From NCBI GenBank assembly GCA_949358305.1, contig OX442316.1:15006001-15066000 (forward strand): a stretch of 60,000 nt of DNA, read 5' to 3'. Within the stretch, counting starts at the first letter, position 1; every line of letters starts with the position of its first letter. A model generated the notes under the pieces. The model saw only the letters and a program-made list of their open reading frames with translations, searched no databases and was not told where the DNA came from. Of the stretch, positions 1 through 13,247 are shown piece after piece. The position numbers and the translations under genes are program-made. The stretch is from Strigamia acuminata (taxonomy: Eukaryota > Arthropoda > Chilopoda > Geophilomorpha > Linotaeniidae).

Positions 1-1918
1 GTTATATGTATGTATAGAGTTGAACTTGGTATGTGAAATATAATTATGAAATATGAAAATAAGTATCTGTTGAAATTGTTGAATATGTTTTTAGATACGG
101 TATTGAGAAAAATGAAAATTTTCTGTCTTGATCTTGAAAGAATTATAAGGAACAGTTTAAAGGTCATTATTTCTTATTGTTTCTTTTTTTTATTATTATT
201 TTATTTTATTGTTTTATTTGGGTAGATAAAGAAAAAAAAAAGATACAAACTGTGTATAAAAACTCAAAAGTTTATTTGGGATGAATGGGGACATCTTTTA
301 TCATTTTCAAAATTAAAACAAAAAAAGCAAAGAGAATTTGAAAGGCCGCCATTTTTTTCTCTCGTTATGAAATTTAAACTCTGACAAAAGACATCGTCAT
401 TAACTTTGGCACCCATGCAGGTTCTATCATTTTATATTTCCTAACAATTTCTTGCATCTCATTTTATCTTTTTCAAGCACAATTGTATAGTGTTGCATAC
501 ATTTTATTGATTAAATATTTGACCAAAGACACACAGTTGCTTTTGTGCCAAAGGTAATAAGAGCTATCAGCTATATATAGTTTCTTTTTCTTTCTTTTTT
601 TTGGCCAGTGAATCGATACGCGAATAAAAGAAAATTCCAATACATTCTCCTAGTTCCTAATGAACATTTGTTTTCATGTTTCATCGCGTGAAAAAAAAAG
701 TACGGCCTTTTCAAATGACTCGATCGTGTTAAAAAACCCTATGCGCCATCCATTTTCCGCTGTTCCGCCAGACAAGATCAATGTCAATCGATCTTCTGTC
801 AACGTTCCCTTTTTGTTCAATAAACAGAGACAAACGAGATGCTGAGTTTGATTATTTGTCATTTTATTTTGTCTGAAAAATGGAAAAAGATTTATGAATT
901 AACACCACACAATACACGAAACAAATTCGATGATAACGCACATTTAATTCCGTCATTTGACGCGATTAAATGCAAAATTCCTCGCGCGCACTAACTTTAC
1001 TATTCGACACTCGATGATTCGACGCGACAGAAGTAAAATCAAGCGCGAGACTTCAAACCGAGGTAAGGAAACATTTTGAATTATTTTCTTTCGCTTTGTG
1101 GATCCTTTTCTTGATTTTTCAAATGACGATACTGGAATTGTCCTCCCATAGTAATTTCCCCACACAAAAAAACAAATTCATTGATTTGCACGGAATTTTT
1201 CATTAATTTTCTTTTTTTTTGAAAATGTAAATTTAATGAAAACTAATTCAAACTACGGAGTTAGATTCTTCAATGAAGGAAACTACAGTTATTAATTTTT
1301 TATAGTTGACGCGAACCAACTTACTTTCATCGTACATCTATTTGAGTATTTTTTCTAAGTCAAAGCGAGAAGCATTTTACAATTAGTAAAAATATTAACA
1401 AAGTAGTTGCACAATATTATTTACAAAAATATCCAAATCGTGCAAAAATAACTCGTCTATGCATATTTGATTCCCTATAAATAATTTAAAACGTGTTAGC
1501 ACTAAATACAAGTGTAATAAATTACTATAAAACAGATGTACAATGAAATAATACAAAATCTGCATGTAATAAATTTTGTGAAACAACTTATTATATATAA
1601 AAAAAAAGAGGAACAGTTAAATATAAGTATTTGCTGCATGTATTTAGAAATCTCTACAACGTAAAAAAACAAATCAAAAACAAATTTCCACAAAACATTT
1701 ACATTATGCACACTCTTGTAAAACCAAAAAAGTTAAACGCTACAACTAATTTGATATTCATTTGTCCATTTTGGAAGATCACCCGCAATCCGTTGCAGAC
1801 GTAATTTCACACCCAAGCAGGCGGTGGTGAATTATCTAAATTCCCCTGATGTCACGTGTATCTGAAAAAATCACCAAAAAAAGACAGATAAATAAATAAA
1901 ACAAACTAAAAATAAAAA
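1..1918. other. AT-rich flank with no supported gene
   Basis: This stretch is AT-rich with many homopolymer runs. Open frames on both strands are short, overlap one another and show no recognisable domain or exon border. The right end probably includes the 3' UTR of the minus-strand ATG9 gene, whose stop codon lies at 1919-1921. A less AT-rich patch at about 720-840 and another at 950-1080 could be regulatory or exonic, but nothing in them supports a call. Confidence 0.5.
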
Positions 1919-4900
1919 TTAGCCGAACCTCTCGACCATGAAATCCACTAAAGGTGTATTTTCATTGTGTTCTTCCTGGATTTGTTGCATTTCTCTTTGA
2001 GGGTTCCCCAAAGTGTTTGCAGCCACGCGCGACAATTCTTGATCAGATTGGTTGGACTGATCCGTTTCGGAGCGACGCAACTGATGCATATACAAAGCAC
2101 CAAAACTCATGTTAGCTGCTTGAAAGTCGGCAGGCAGAAGTGGTAACGAAGATAAAGGCGGTTGTAGCGACGTTTCTCCGCTTCCGCAAGACGCAGCGGC
2201 CACGGATGGAATACTACGATGTTTTAATACAAATTAAATTAATTTCAATAAATTAAAAATGTAGAAATGTATACCTAGAAAGAAGGCCGCCGCTCGAGCC
2301 ATGAATAGGGCCCTCGACATTACTCAATCCTCCGCGCATTATCGGCCTTAAACCCGTTAACGGAGCGTTGGGATGGAAAGATTGGGTCATATTGTTTTGT
2401 ACTAGACTTCCAATAAGGCTGGAATACTGTAAGAAAAAACATGAAAATTAATTTAGTGAATATTTTAGTGGTAAAAGGGTTCGAACTTCGGGTCCAAACG
2501 ATGAGAGGGAATACAGAGAGTAGTAGAACGGATTTATTTCGGGCAGAACGCCTAAACTGTGGGCATCCCGCGTAGCACGGTGCCGTAAGTTGGTAATAAA
2601 TGCTGAAGAGTCGGTCGGTGGTTTCCAGTCGGGATTTGTTAACTAAATTAATTAAATATTTTTTAAATTTTATTTTTTTTTTTAAATTAATTTGGTTGAA
2701 TTACTGTGAAATGCATGAGCGATAATTCGGTTTTTCCGTCCTGAGCTTGGAATCCGGTGTGTTGTTTCTGTCCCGGCGACAACCATTGAGGGTTCCCGTG
2801 TTTACGAATGTCCATTTGGGCGAAGGAACACACGTCGCCCACTCCGATCACCGACACGGTAAAATTGCGATAGAAATCGATGATTTTAGCCATGCGGTTC
2901 GGCAAGACGAAAATCAAAATAAACGGGCAGATTAACGGTGACAACATTTCCATCACAACATAACTCTAAAAAAAATTTAAAAAAATTTAAAAATTAAAAA
3001 AATTATTTGCAACTCCATTCCTAATTTAACTTACAAATTTATACTGAAATAATCGACCAAATTCATTCCTCACTTTCATCGTGTGGCTCTTCCCGTACCA
3101 CTCGTGGGGCATGTAATGGATTTGAGCCAACACGGCTAGAAAGAGTTTTTCGGGACAAAAAACCAAATTCTGCAAAAAACAAAAACAAAAAACATAGAAT
3201 TAGCGTCAATTTTATTGAACTCGTTGGTAGAATCGTAACCTCGTCGGGAACAAAACCCTGCGCAGCCACAATGACGCCTCCCAGACACGTTACGAGCGTC
3301 AGAGCGTGGTCAATGCGAAATATAGCGTCGTTGTAAACGGCGCAAAACAGGAGAACGGAAAGTATTGCCGCACAAAAAAATATCACTTTTCTGTAACGAC
3401 AAAACAAATGTAAAGGACTGAAATTACAAAACTTATTTATTCTTATTTACCTAGCAATAATTTCTGATTTTGGTGATGTAAAAATAGTCATGTATTTAGC
3501 TGCGGGTCTGTAACCACGATTCAATCTAAAAATTACGATGATAAATTGGTTATTTAATTAATTTTAAGTGTTTTCGATGCTCACCTGGCATTTAATTCGT
3601 GATCTAGTTCGTTAAAATGCCTTAAATATAATCTACCGTACTGAGACCACCGACGGGTACCAAAAAAACCCGGTTGCCGTTTTACCATCTGCAAAATTAC
3701 TCGGTAAACTATCATGTTATCATTTCTTGACGTTTCTTTACCTCTCCGTAGGTTAAAAAGCTGTATAAAACTTGCCAGATGAATATAGCTGGTGATAAAA
3801 TCAAATTGACTAAACCCAAATAACGACTTCGCGACGCGAGGCTGAAAAAATTAAATGAAATATTAAATTTAATTAAATTAAAATTTAATTTTATACTCAC
3901 CGATCTGCTAACATCGTTCTATTTTCAAAAACTTTATACTCTTCTTTCAGTGACCATTGCATGAAAGGGGTGTCGTAACCAACTGAGAAAATAAAATATG
4001 AAAAATCGGTGTAAATTTTAAGATTTCTTACAAATTCCTTACGTAGTAAAAGTTGTTCGTAGTTCCATTTTAATCCTTTGCTGAAGAAAATGCTAAAAAA
4101 AAATATTTATTTATTTTAAAAGAATTAATTTTTATTGAATTTCAACTTACAATTCGCCAAGTATCGGTAAAGTGAATTTCACGGGCAATATATCTTTATT
4201 AATCATTGCGACCATGTAATTTTTGTACCTCAGAATTCGGTGATAGATATCTACAATAAAAATACGATTAAAATCTTCAAATTATTAAATATCATCCATT
4301 TTTTTCCCGCGATTACCTAATTCGGTTAATTCTTGTTTGTGAATACACATTTGTTGTTCACGTTGCACCGCCTGTAAACGGTGTTGTATCTCATGCCAAG
4401 TAAAATTATCAATTTCTGCTTCTTTAATTTTCAATGCGGTCATGTAAAAGTCCTTGATGTCCAGATACAGGTAAAAATTATACGCGATCCGTGCGGATTT
4501 CCACAGGAAAATAATACACGCGATTGGAAAACACACTATTGTAAAGTTATAACTGAAAATGCGAAAAAATAAAAAATAAATAAAATCCTCAAATAGAAAA
4601 TTAACAAATGATTAAATCACCAGAAAAAACACGTCTTCAACGGTAAAAAAGAATCGAAAAATGTTGGCTTGTTAGAATGAGGAACATCCTTCTCGCCAAA
4701 TAAAATCTCGTAATCAACGCACGAGAAAATAAAAATTCCAAACACGACCGTAAATACGAATTGCCTAAAAAAAAAATAACAAACATTTAGAAATGAATTT
4801 ATCAAACCAAAATTCCAAATTAATCGCAAATATTTACAATAATTCCAAAACTTCTAGCAACATCATGTTCATTAACCCATGCTTCTGATGATACAGATAA

Positions 4901-5014
4901 ACGTAAAGAAAATTAAAGAAAAACATTAATCAATCAAAATTAAATTAATATAACCAACACAAAAGGATATTCTTGTGAAAAAAGTATCTAAATCCACGAC
5001 ATGGTTCCAGCGTG
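1919..5014 (-). CDS. ATG9: Autophagy-related protein 9 (ATG9), N-terminus unresolved
   Basis: ATG9 is the multispanning lipid scramblase of autophagosome-forming vesicles. Exons read on the minus strand, given as plus coordinates in transcript order: 4985-5014 (HVVDLDTFFTR), about 4828-4902 (borders uncertain), 4621-4764 (FSCVDYEILFGE), 4317-4552, 4151-4250 (DIYHRILRYKNYMVAMINK), 4043-4092, 3901-3982, 3742-3841 (IFIWQVLYSFLTYGE), 3585-3688 (LYLRHFNELDHELNAR), 3451-3525, 3240-3390, 3035-3169 (HYMPHEWYGKS), about 2700-2968 (IIDFYRNFTV, GVGDVCSFAQMD), 2487-2642, 2275-2426 and 1919-2213. These match the conserved ATG9 core in order, and the last exon keeps the ALYMHQL motif before a TAA stop. The splice between the first two listed exons has no clean acceptor, and the true start codon upstream of 5014 was not found; an ATG at about 5440 followed by a GT donor is one weak candidate. 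No frame break is seen in the core. Confidence 0.93.
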
Positions 5015-6044
5015 CTAAAAAAATAAAATAAAAAATAATTAAATTCATATTATGTAATCGATTTGTTTTGTATTTATACAATTGCTTCGTTCAGACGCAT
5101 ATTGATAATGCACGGGTCTTCCATCCTCCAGTGACCCTTCGTCGCCATTGTCGTGATATGAAGGGAAAGGTCGGAAATCCGTCTCCACGTTGTCCATTTT
5201 GATTGCACGATAGAAACAGTTGGTTTAGCTGATAAATAAAGATACTTTTCACTTGTAAACACAGCGAATACGAGTTGTTTTGTGCGTTTGATCGTTTCGT
5301 CGCTTCGATTGCTACTCACGTTGAAAAAAATTAACACCAAAGTCAGACTGTTGAGGGATTGACTACTAATTCCATTGTCCTTGTTTAGAAACAATCATGC
5401 TTGGTTTCAAATAAAGTCTCTACCAGCTGAGACGATAGAGGCTGCCATTTATCATTTCGCTACTGCGCAATCGCGGGTTGTTGACCACGTTAAGATTTAG
5501 TGATTGAAAATTGTTTTTTTAATTTTTTAATTTTGTTTTGGAATTTATTTTTAGTTCGGCTGTTATTTTTTCGATCGGTTTCGTCGTTTTGAGAGATCAA
5601 TGTCCATCCGACCGTGACTTTGCCTTTTAGATAACACGGAAACCGAAACGGAAACTTATTTTTTTAAAAACATAAAGATAATAATAATAAATTCCGGTTA
5701 TAATTTTTATTATTTTAACAATTTATACATGCAAAAAAAATACATTTTATTTTTTAAAACATTTTGTTTTTAATGGAACAGCTGAAACAATAACAACCAA
5801 TCACGTAAGATTCCGGGAATGGTTCTCCTAATGGCGGCTGTTCGTGCGATTTGGCGTGTATAGAACTACGAGTCAAAATTGGGAGAATTTTATTTAGGAT
5901 CGAATCACCACAACGGATCCAGATTTTATGATGAACACACTAACAACACCGCAGGTATCGATCGATGCCCAAACAACACATCACCCAACCCGTAGTAACC
6001 CAACACTAACGTATTTCAATTGTTTTGTTTATTCCTAGCGCTTC
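5015..6044. promoter_or_regulatory. Shared 5' region of ATG9 (minus) and CNOT9 (plus)
   Basis: The two genes are transcribed away from each other and this interval of about 1 kb separates their recognised coding parts, so it should hold both promoters and the missing ATG9 5' exon(s). On the plus strand a 5' non-coding exon of CNOT9 probably ends with the donor at about 5952-5955 (CCGCAG then GTATCG), and the matching acceptor TTCCTAG lies six bases before the CNOT9 start codon. No core promoter motif could be assigned with confidence. Confidence 0.5.
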
Positions 6045-7388
6045 ATGGCTGCGCCACAAGTTCCCATTCAAGTGGACAGGGACAAGATATATCTGTGGGT
6101 TATCGAGTTATCCCGACCAGAAACTCGTGAAAACGCACTCCTGGAGCTCAGGTATTAAAAAAAAGCAAAAATCCGTATCAAATTCGAGAGATTTAATGCG
6201 TTTTTATTGTTAATTGCAGCAAGAAAAGAGAAGTCGTTCCGGATTTGGCGCCCACTTTGTGGAATTCTTTCGGAACTATTTCGGCCCTTCTTCAAGAAAT
6301 TATAAATATTTATCCGTCAATTAATCCAGCAACTCTGACAGTAATAAAAATAAAAATTTATAAATATAAATCCAACATTTTATGTTTTTCTCGCTTAGGC
6401 ACATCAGTCCAATCGAGTTTGCAATGCTCTCGCGTTGTTGCAATGTGTTGCTTCACATCCAGAAACTAGATCTTCATTTCTGCAAGGTTAATTTAATAAT
6501 TATTCAAATTCCGTGATAATAATAAAAATTTTAATTGATTTTTTAGCGCACATTCCGCTGTTTTTATATCCGTTTTTGCACACTGTGAGTAAAACACGTC
6601 CCTTTGAGTACTTGCGATTAACCAGCTTAGGAGTCATTGGAGCGTTAGTCAAAGTATACGAATTGCGAATTGTTTAAAAATTATTAATTCTAATTAATTT
6701 AATTTTAATTTTAATTTTTTTTTTAGACTGATGAACAGGAGGTAATAAATTTTTTATTAACAACGGAGATTATTCCTTTGTGTTTACGAATTATGGAGTC
6801 TGGAAGTGAACTATCAAAAACAGTAATTTTTCAATTTCAATTTATTTTAATTTTTCTCTTTTTATTAATTTATAAAAAAAAAATAATTAATTTCTAGGTC
6901 GCTACGTTTATTCTTCAAAAAATATTACTGGATGAAACGGGACTCTCATATATTTGCCAGACCTACGAAAGATTTTCTCACGTTGCGATGATTTTGGTAA
7001 AAAAAAAAAAACAAAAACAAAAATTATTAAAATGTTTCAAATCAATTTTTCTTGTATTTTAGGGTAAAATGGTTTTATCTTTAGCCAAAGAACAATCCGC
7101 ACGTCTTCTCAAGCATGTCGTGCGTTGTTATTTACGTTTATCGGATAACCCTAGGTATTAATCGATGTAAATCAACGATTAAATCGATTTCTTAATCACT
7201 CGGATGTTTATTTCAGAGCTCGAGAAGCGTTGCGCCAATGTCTGCCCGACCAACTCCGAGATAACACATTTGCCAACTGTTTAAAAGACGACAAATCTAC
7301 GAACCATTGGTTGACCACTCTGCACAAGAACCTCGAAACCAATCCGGGCAGCGATCCGCGCGGAATCCAGGCTCCTTTGGCTCCCTAA
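6045..7388 (+). CDS. CNOT9: CCR4-NOT subunit 9 (CNOT9 / Rcd-1 / RQCD1)
   Basis: A complete eight-exon gene encoding 293 residues, close to the usual length of the family. Exons: 6045-6151, 6220-6340, 6399-6486, 6547-6653, 6727-6822, 6898-6996, 7063-7154, 7217-7388; all introns are about 50-75 bp with GT-AG borders and the summed length is an exact multiple of three. The protein is an armadillo-repeat scaffold of the CCR4-NOT deadenylase complex that binds CNOT1 and tryptophan-containing partners such as GW182. Diagnostic stretches are [76 protein letters not shown] and [14 protein letters not shown]. The ATG follows an intron acceptor by six bases, so the 5' UTR is split. It is a single copy and shows no damage. 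Confidence 0.97.
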
Positions 7389-8357
7389 GAGATCAGTGAA
7401 TAGAATTTTAGTCTTTTCTTATATTTTTTTAAAATCTAGAGAAATAAGGAGTGTTTTTTTTGTTGTTCTTTTTTAGTTTTTAAGTATTTTAGAGGTAAAA
7501 AGAATTGTTGACATTCTTAAAATATCGGTTTAGTGTTTTCACGCTTTGTGATGCGAAACATTTTAATGTAAGAAAAAATTAGCGAATCAGACTCACGAAA
7601 CGATGTGGGGGTGGGTGGAAAGACGAATTAAGGACTCTGAATTTGTGTATATTTTTTTAAAGTCGCTGTTTTTTATATGCAACAAAACGATAGTTAGAAA
7701 TATTTGTGGAATTTCGTCTGCTATTTTGTAATTGTACTTGGAATTTGTATAGATAATTCTGGCAGTGAGAATTTATCATTTGTAATTTTAATATGGGGGG
7801 AAGAAACCTATTTACATTTGTGAACAAATTTTTACGAAGTAAAATAACGGTTGAGTGTAAATAGATAATGTGTATATAATAATCGTACAGTACAATTCCC
7901 GCATCAGTCCTATTGGTGCGTTTTGTTCACGTGGAATTTTTGTAAAATGAAAAAGAGAAAAAAAATTAAAAATTGGATTTCTTTTTTTTAAAATAAAATA
8001 AAAACCACTAACTCATAAAAAATATCCTTCATCTATTACTTGTATTCATTTTAAGTTTTATATAATAAAGTTCGATTCAAATGTATTTGTGGATTTTCTT
8101 TGTTTTTATATTTTGATCCATAAGTCGTAAATCTTATCATTTAGGTGTGGATGACACTTTGATGTCTGTAACTTCGGTAACCACGCAGTAAATGCGTAAC
8201 AAGGCACTTGAGAAATCAATTTCTTTTTAATTTGTAACCTGGTTACAAGAATTTTAAATAAAAACAGACATTCACAGCAATACATATAAACATTTCGTGG
8301 ATGTTTGTTTGTAATTCTGCGGTTCGGAAGTAAATATTCGTTAAGTTGTACAACACG
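7389..8357 (+). other. CNOT9 3' UTR and spacer before receptor copy A
   Basis: No coding exon is seen. An AATAAA hexamer at 8064-8069 suits a CNOT9 polyadenylation signal about 680 bp after the stop codon. The last 200 bp before the copy A start codon should contain its promoter, but it lacks the conserved upstream block found before copies B to F. Confidence 0.5.
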
Positions 8358-10108
8358 ATGATAAAACAGTTGGTTTTAATAATTTTGTTGCTTGGTAAAG
8401 ATGTAGCAGCAAACTGCGTGTGTCATAACAGGTGATAGATTTATTTTTGTTATTTAATTTTCAGTAATTGTGATTTACGCGTCGATTTTTTTATTGTCAT
8501 TTTGTTTTATTGCAAAGCACTGACGACGACTGGAACGAACACTTTTTAATACCAAATTATTCAGCGATTTCACCCGCGATAGATGGTTGTTAAATTAAAT
8601 CTAATTATAGAATGAATTATGCAATATGCATTGTGTTTAATTTTGCAGTAACTGTAACATGGGCGCTTCAAATTAAAGGAATTTTAACACTGTCGTCGAA
8701 AGATATGGTAATTATGGGAAAACAGAAAATATTTTTCAAAAAAATTTTATTTTAATAAAATAAAAAAATACACCAACTAAACCTTAAATGGATAATTTAG
8801 GCACAAGTTTTAGGAGTAGATTTATTGATTTTCGCAGATTTTTATTTTATTATTATTTCACTTTGTAGGAGCTCGGAGCTGATGTGCAACTGGTGGTTTT
8901 CTGGTTGGACAATCAACTGCAGGATACCAAAGCCGATGAGTTTAAAGTTTTACCAAAAAAATTAACGAAAAAAATGTTTTTTCCAAAACTGGAATTTATC
9001 AATTGCAAAGGTTGTGAACAGTTAATTTTGAATCCTTCTACGCATGATTTCGTTTTCGTTAATAAAGGAATTTGGTGCTCGTTTAGGTAAACAAACTCGA
9101 ATATTGATAATTACGCAAATAACATTAAGTTTTTGGCAGACAAAAGATCAGTTTTAATTGCATTTTCGACTTGAGTCTCTATCCATTTGACGAACAACTT
9201 TGTCGGATCGATGTCATGCTCAGTATGTATTAAGTTTGAATTTATTTTTATTTTTATCTTTTAATTATTTAGTGGCACTGCATGGACACGTCAACCTGTC
9301 GATCGATAAAGAAAAAGAAATATATGCTCAGTTTGATAAAGAAAAATTGGCCATGCCGTCTGAATTCAAACTTAAACACATAGAAGTCGTAGAAATTAAT
9401 TGCAGTGCTGGTTCCAGTGCCTTAGCTATGGGAAATAAAAATGCAAAAGGTAAGAAGAAAATAAACATTAAATTTGTATGTGTTTGTGAATCGATTAATT
9501 TTCTTTTTTCTTCTGTTTTCTTTTCAGCTTTTTGTTTCAGTTATAAATTCACGTTTGAGAGGACAATTTTGCAGCATGTACTTTTGATATTTCTCCCAAG
9601 TATTCTGATTGTGATGCTCTCTTGGATATCTTTTTGGTTGGACGTGGAATTATCGGCGTCGAGAGTGGCGTTGGGTCAAACTTCGCTGCTCACTTTGGCT
9701 GCTCAGTTCCATTCTGTGCAAAATAGTTTGCCGCCTGTTTCTACTGTGAAGGCGCTCGATGTGTGGATGTTTACGTGTATTTTCATGGCGTTTGCATCGA
9801 TTTTGGAGTATGCGTTGGCTTTTAATTTTAAGAAACCTTCGCCACAATTAAGCAACAAAGTTGCGCCATACAGAAAAGTAACTTATTTTTTATTTATTTT
9901 TAATTTTTTACAAATTTATTTTATATATTTGATAGCAGACTTTATTTTTTTGCAGGTGAAACAGATGATGTACGAGACGACTAAAGAACCAAAATCAAAA
10001 ATTGACTCTGGAGCCAAAATTATTTTCCCGTTAGTTTTTTTGCTATTTAATGGTGCGTTTTGGGGCCTTCTATATTTCACGGATATTTTTATTAAGAAAA
10101 AGACATAA
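8358..10108 (+). CDS. Cys-loop ligand-gated ion channel, array copy A
   Basis: Eight exons: 8358-8431, 8518-8585, 8649-8707, 8869-9086, 9140-9222, 9273-9449, 9528-9877, 9956-10108, giving 393 residues with no frame break. Order: signal peptide (1 to about 19), extracellular domain with the Cys-loop (two cysteines 13 residues apart around FDLSLYPFDEQL), a second cysteine pair in loop C as in glycine and GluCl receptors, M1 with LPSILIVMLSWISFWL, M2 RVALGQTSLLTLAAQF, M3 with WMFTCIFMAFASILEYA, an intracellular loop of only about 35 residues, and M4. The family forms pentameric neurotransmitter-gated channels; M1-M3 resemble anion channels. Ligand unknown. Oddities: the M2 entrance reads S-A-S-R with no proline, an extra intron splits the region equal to exon 2 of the other copies, and an NCKGC motif is present. 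It is the most diverged of the seven. Confidence 0.9.
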
Positions 10109-10164
10109 ACGTTCGATAAGTTTTTTTTTTACATTTTATTTATATTTTTATCATCAAACGTATA

Positions 10165-11321
10165 ATCTGTGCTACTATGTCAATGTCCTTCGTGTTGGTC
10201 GACCTGCTCAATATTTTTTATCACGCAACTACTTCGATTCAGGGGCGAATCCAGAAAATGTATAAGGGAGTGGTCATTTTGTGTCGATTTTTCACGCATA
10301 AAGTTGGATGTTTTTGGCCAAATATTGGATGTTTTAGGTTTTTGGTTTAAAATTTAAAGTTTATGATTACAAATTGGATATTTATGGCAAAAATAAAAGA
10401 CTGTTTGTTTTTGGCCTAAAAATGATTTCTTTTGGTCTTGGAATGAATTTTCTGAGTCAAAAAATAGATTTTTGATTTTGTAAATGAAATTTTTCGAAAG
10501 CTCAGGGGGGTGGCCATCTGAAACTTTTCAATTTGTAAAATACATTAATTACTAAATTTAAAAACAGTTTGTAATTATTTATTGTTTAGTAAATCTCGTA
10601 AAACAAATTAATGATTACATTTGAGTGGTGCTAAGTGGGGAACAAGCTTCATTGGAAAAACCTCCGTCCAAGGTAAAACAAACTGATTAAAATTCAGTTA
10701 AGTTCATTAGTTATATTTTCAGTGTTCTTAATTTGTTAAAATGCAAGATCTTGTTTAAATGTCCATACTCTTCCCGCCAAACTTGTGAAACGATCGAGAC
10801 AACGATTAAACGCGTCTCTGCTTTTGTGCCTAATTAACACCAAACATACTATTACTTTCTAAGAACATTCCATCAAAAATCAATGTTGCTTTTGTACGTA
10901 CGTATCTGTCTCTAAGAAGAGCTGTGTACACTCTGGCCTGATTATAATGGATTTTCTGCTTACAATTCGTACCTCTTTTGTTGAGCGAAACTATGTTATT
11001 AATAAGCCGTTTAACATTCTATCCATAGGAACAGATGTTGCTATTGACTTCTAATAGCTATCTACATTGTCTGTACAACACTTTGCAACAGCAAACTCGA
11101 CTGTTCAGTTTCAGCATTAGAGGTAGGAAATTAAATTAAAAATTGCTGAGATGTAAATGTATTAAATATGAAATGCATTTACCATTTTTCAATGTTAAAA
11201 GCGCAATTTATTCTGAATTAGTTATCTATTCAGATGGAAACTTATAGGCTACTGTATTTTATTCAGCAATTCGTAAAAACTGTAAAAGTTGTTTTCTGGT
11301 GTATGCTTTTAGTTTATAGAA
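10165..11321 (+). repeat. Spacer upstream of copy B, paralogous to 30,802-32,005
   Basis: From about 10,165 the sequence closely matches 30,802 onward, upstream of copy D. This marks the start of the unit that was tandemly duplicated. It includes an hAT-like edge CAGGGGCGAATCCAG (10,239) present in both copies, so that insertion predates the duplication. At about 10,910-11,125 lies the conserved upstream block shared by B, C, D and F, ending in a likely 5' non-coding exon donor (AGAG then GTAGG at about 11,120). The matching acceptor CTTTTAG sits just before the copy B start codon. Confidence 0.7.
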
Positions 11322-13247
11322 ATGGGGCCTAGCGGAATGTTATTGCAATTGACTTTACTACTTTTATCAATTCTCTGCAAAGGAGCTTGCAGTGACAGCG
11401 TCAATGACAGCGTCAATGACAGCGTCAGCGACAGCGAGCAGTGTCGGTGGTAGGAATTTTAAACTATTTTTTTTTTGGTAAATTATTTTGAGTTTGAATC
11501 AATCTCCAATTCTCAAAAGTTGTATTCAATCTATTTTATTGTTTTTATTTCGTTTAATTGTGTGTAGCAATGATAATCAGGAGCAGGAGTTGTTTATTAT
11601 ACCAGAAAGTTATTCAACTCTCAAAGTAACTACAAAAGTAGAGTGGAGTCTTGTCATCAAAGGAATTTTACAACTGTCAGCTAAAGACATAGTAATATTT
11701 ATTCCACTTTATTTGGCATGACTTAATCCCCTAGCTGCATGTTCTGGTATAAATTGTCTAGAGCAAAATTTAGTAAGATACGAGAAAACCGACATTAGTA
11801 CGGCCTAAAATATTAAATATAATAATTTGCAGTTAGTACGAACGGGACAGTAGCTAATTAGTTTGATTGGCTGGAAAGGCTTCTGCCCCGTACTGTACGT
11901 AGTAGAATATTATTCTATACTCTCTGTACACAATTTAACAGATATATACGGTATATTTTTTATTTTATGCTGAAGGTCTTTAGTGTCGATGTACAGCTAA
12001 ACACAATGTGGCAAGATCGTCAATTAAAGCTGATTCCGGATGAAGAACTTCGTTTGAAATTAAAATTTTTATCAAGAAAAATGGTAGATAAGCTGTATTT
12101 TCCAGAAGTGAAATTTCTTAATTGCAAAGCTTGTGGTCGGTCAATAATCGATCCTCATAGTCATAAGCATTCTTGTACCTTCATTAACTATTTTGGGCAA
12201 AAGACTTTGATTTCGTGCAGTTTTAGGTAAACAAATTTTAACTACGCGTATATTACGGGCAGCATGACGTATTAGGTGATTAAATTCTTAACTTTTTCAG
12301 AAAAGAAATCCGTTTTAATTGCGTTTTTGATTTGAGTCGCTATCCATTTGATATGCAAATTTGTCAAATCGATGTTATGCTAAGTAGTTATTGCGTTACC
12401 GCAAATTTTATTTTACTTAAAAAAAATATTTTTTCTTAGTAACATTGAGAGGACAAAAAATTTCCTTAGATACAAAGGCTGATACAAAATTCTACAAAAA
12501 TTTTAATATAAAAAAATTGACAATGCCATCTGAATTCAAGCTCAGACATATAAAAGTAGAAGTAGTTAAATGCAGGGATTCCGAAATTGAAAACCCAGAC
12601 GTGCAAACAGGCAAGAAAAGAATACTGATTAGTACCTACGGTACCGGTAAATTAAATTTCTTTTCAAAAATTTTTTTTTTAGGTTTTTGTTTCAGTTACA
12701 TTTTCACATTTGAAAGAACAATTTTGCAACATATACTTCTCATATTCCTCCCAAGTAGTTTAATAGTGATGCTCTCTTGGATATCTTTTTGGTTAGACGT
12801 GGACTTAGCAGCGCCAAGAGTGGCACTGGGTCAAACTTCACTGCTCACTTTGGCTGCTCAATTCCATTCTGTGCAAAATAACTTGCCAGCATCTTCTACT
12901 GCAAAGGCGCTTGATGTTTGGATGTTTACTTGTATCTTGATGGCTTTTTCGTCAATATTGGAGTATGCATTAGCTTATAATTGCAGAAAACGTTCTACAC
13001 CTGCAAAAAACACAATAAGACCATACAGAAAAGTAATACTTTTTTTTTTTCATTTGTTCTGAGTAAACCAATTTTTCCATTGTAGTTGCAGGTGAAGTCT
13101 TTACATGAGAAAAAAAAGAAATGTTGCATCAAGAGCATTTTTGGTTTTATCCAATCCAGATCGGTTGACTTTTGGGCAAAAATTCTTTTCCCATTAGCAT
13201 TTCTTCTATTTAATATTGCCTTTTGGGTCGTTCTGTTTGTGATCTGA
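11322..13247 (+). CDS. Cys-loop ligand-gated ion channel, array copy B
   Basis: Seven exons: 11322-11449, 11568-11691, 11976-12226, 12301-12383, 12440-12610, 12683-13032, 13092-13247, giving 420 residues. A signal peptide (LLQLTLLLLSILCKGACS) is followed by a short acidic repeat coded by three 12-bp GACAGCGTCAAT-type units, then CRWC and an NCKAC motif. The Cys-loop is C-VFDLSRYPFDMQI-C. M2 is preceded by L-A-A-P-R, and M4 ends FWVVLFVI. The M3-M4 loop is about 35 residues. The donor of intron 5 is best read as GC (ACAG then GCAAGA at 12,611), matching copy D; a GT donor 36 bases further on (12,647) would also keep frame. Its closest relative is copy D. Probable anion channel subunit; ligand unknown. 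Confidence 0.92.

Noticed and set aside
1395-1711. Minus-strand frames rich in Phe, Ile and Tyr downstream of ATG9
   Set aside because: Composition follows AT-rich DNA; no splice continuity with ATG9, whose own stop codon is at 1,919.
9650-9847. Minus-strand arginine-rich frame inside copy A (a similar one is at 44,619-44,837)
   Set aside because: It is the antisense shadow of the conserved M1-M3 exon.
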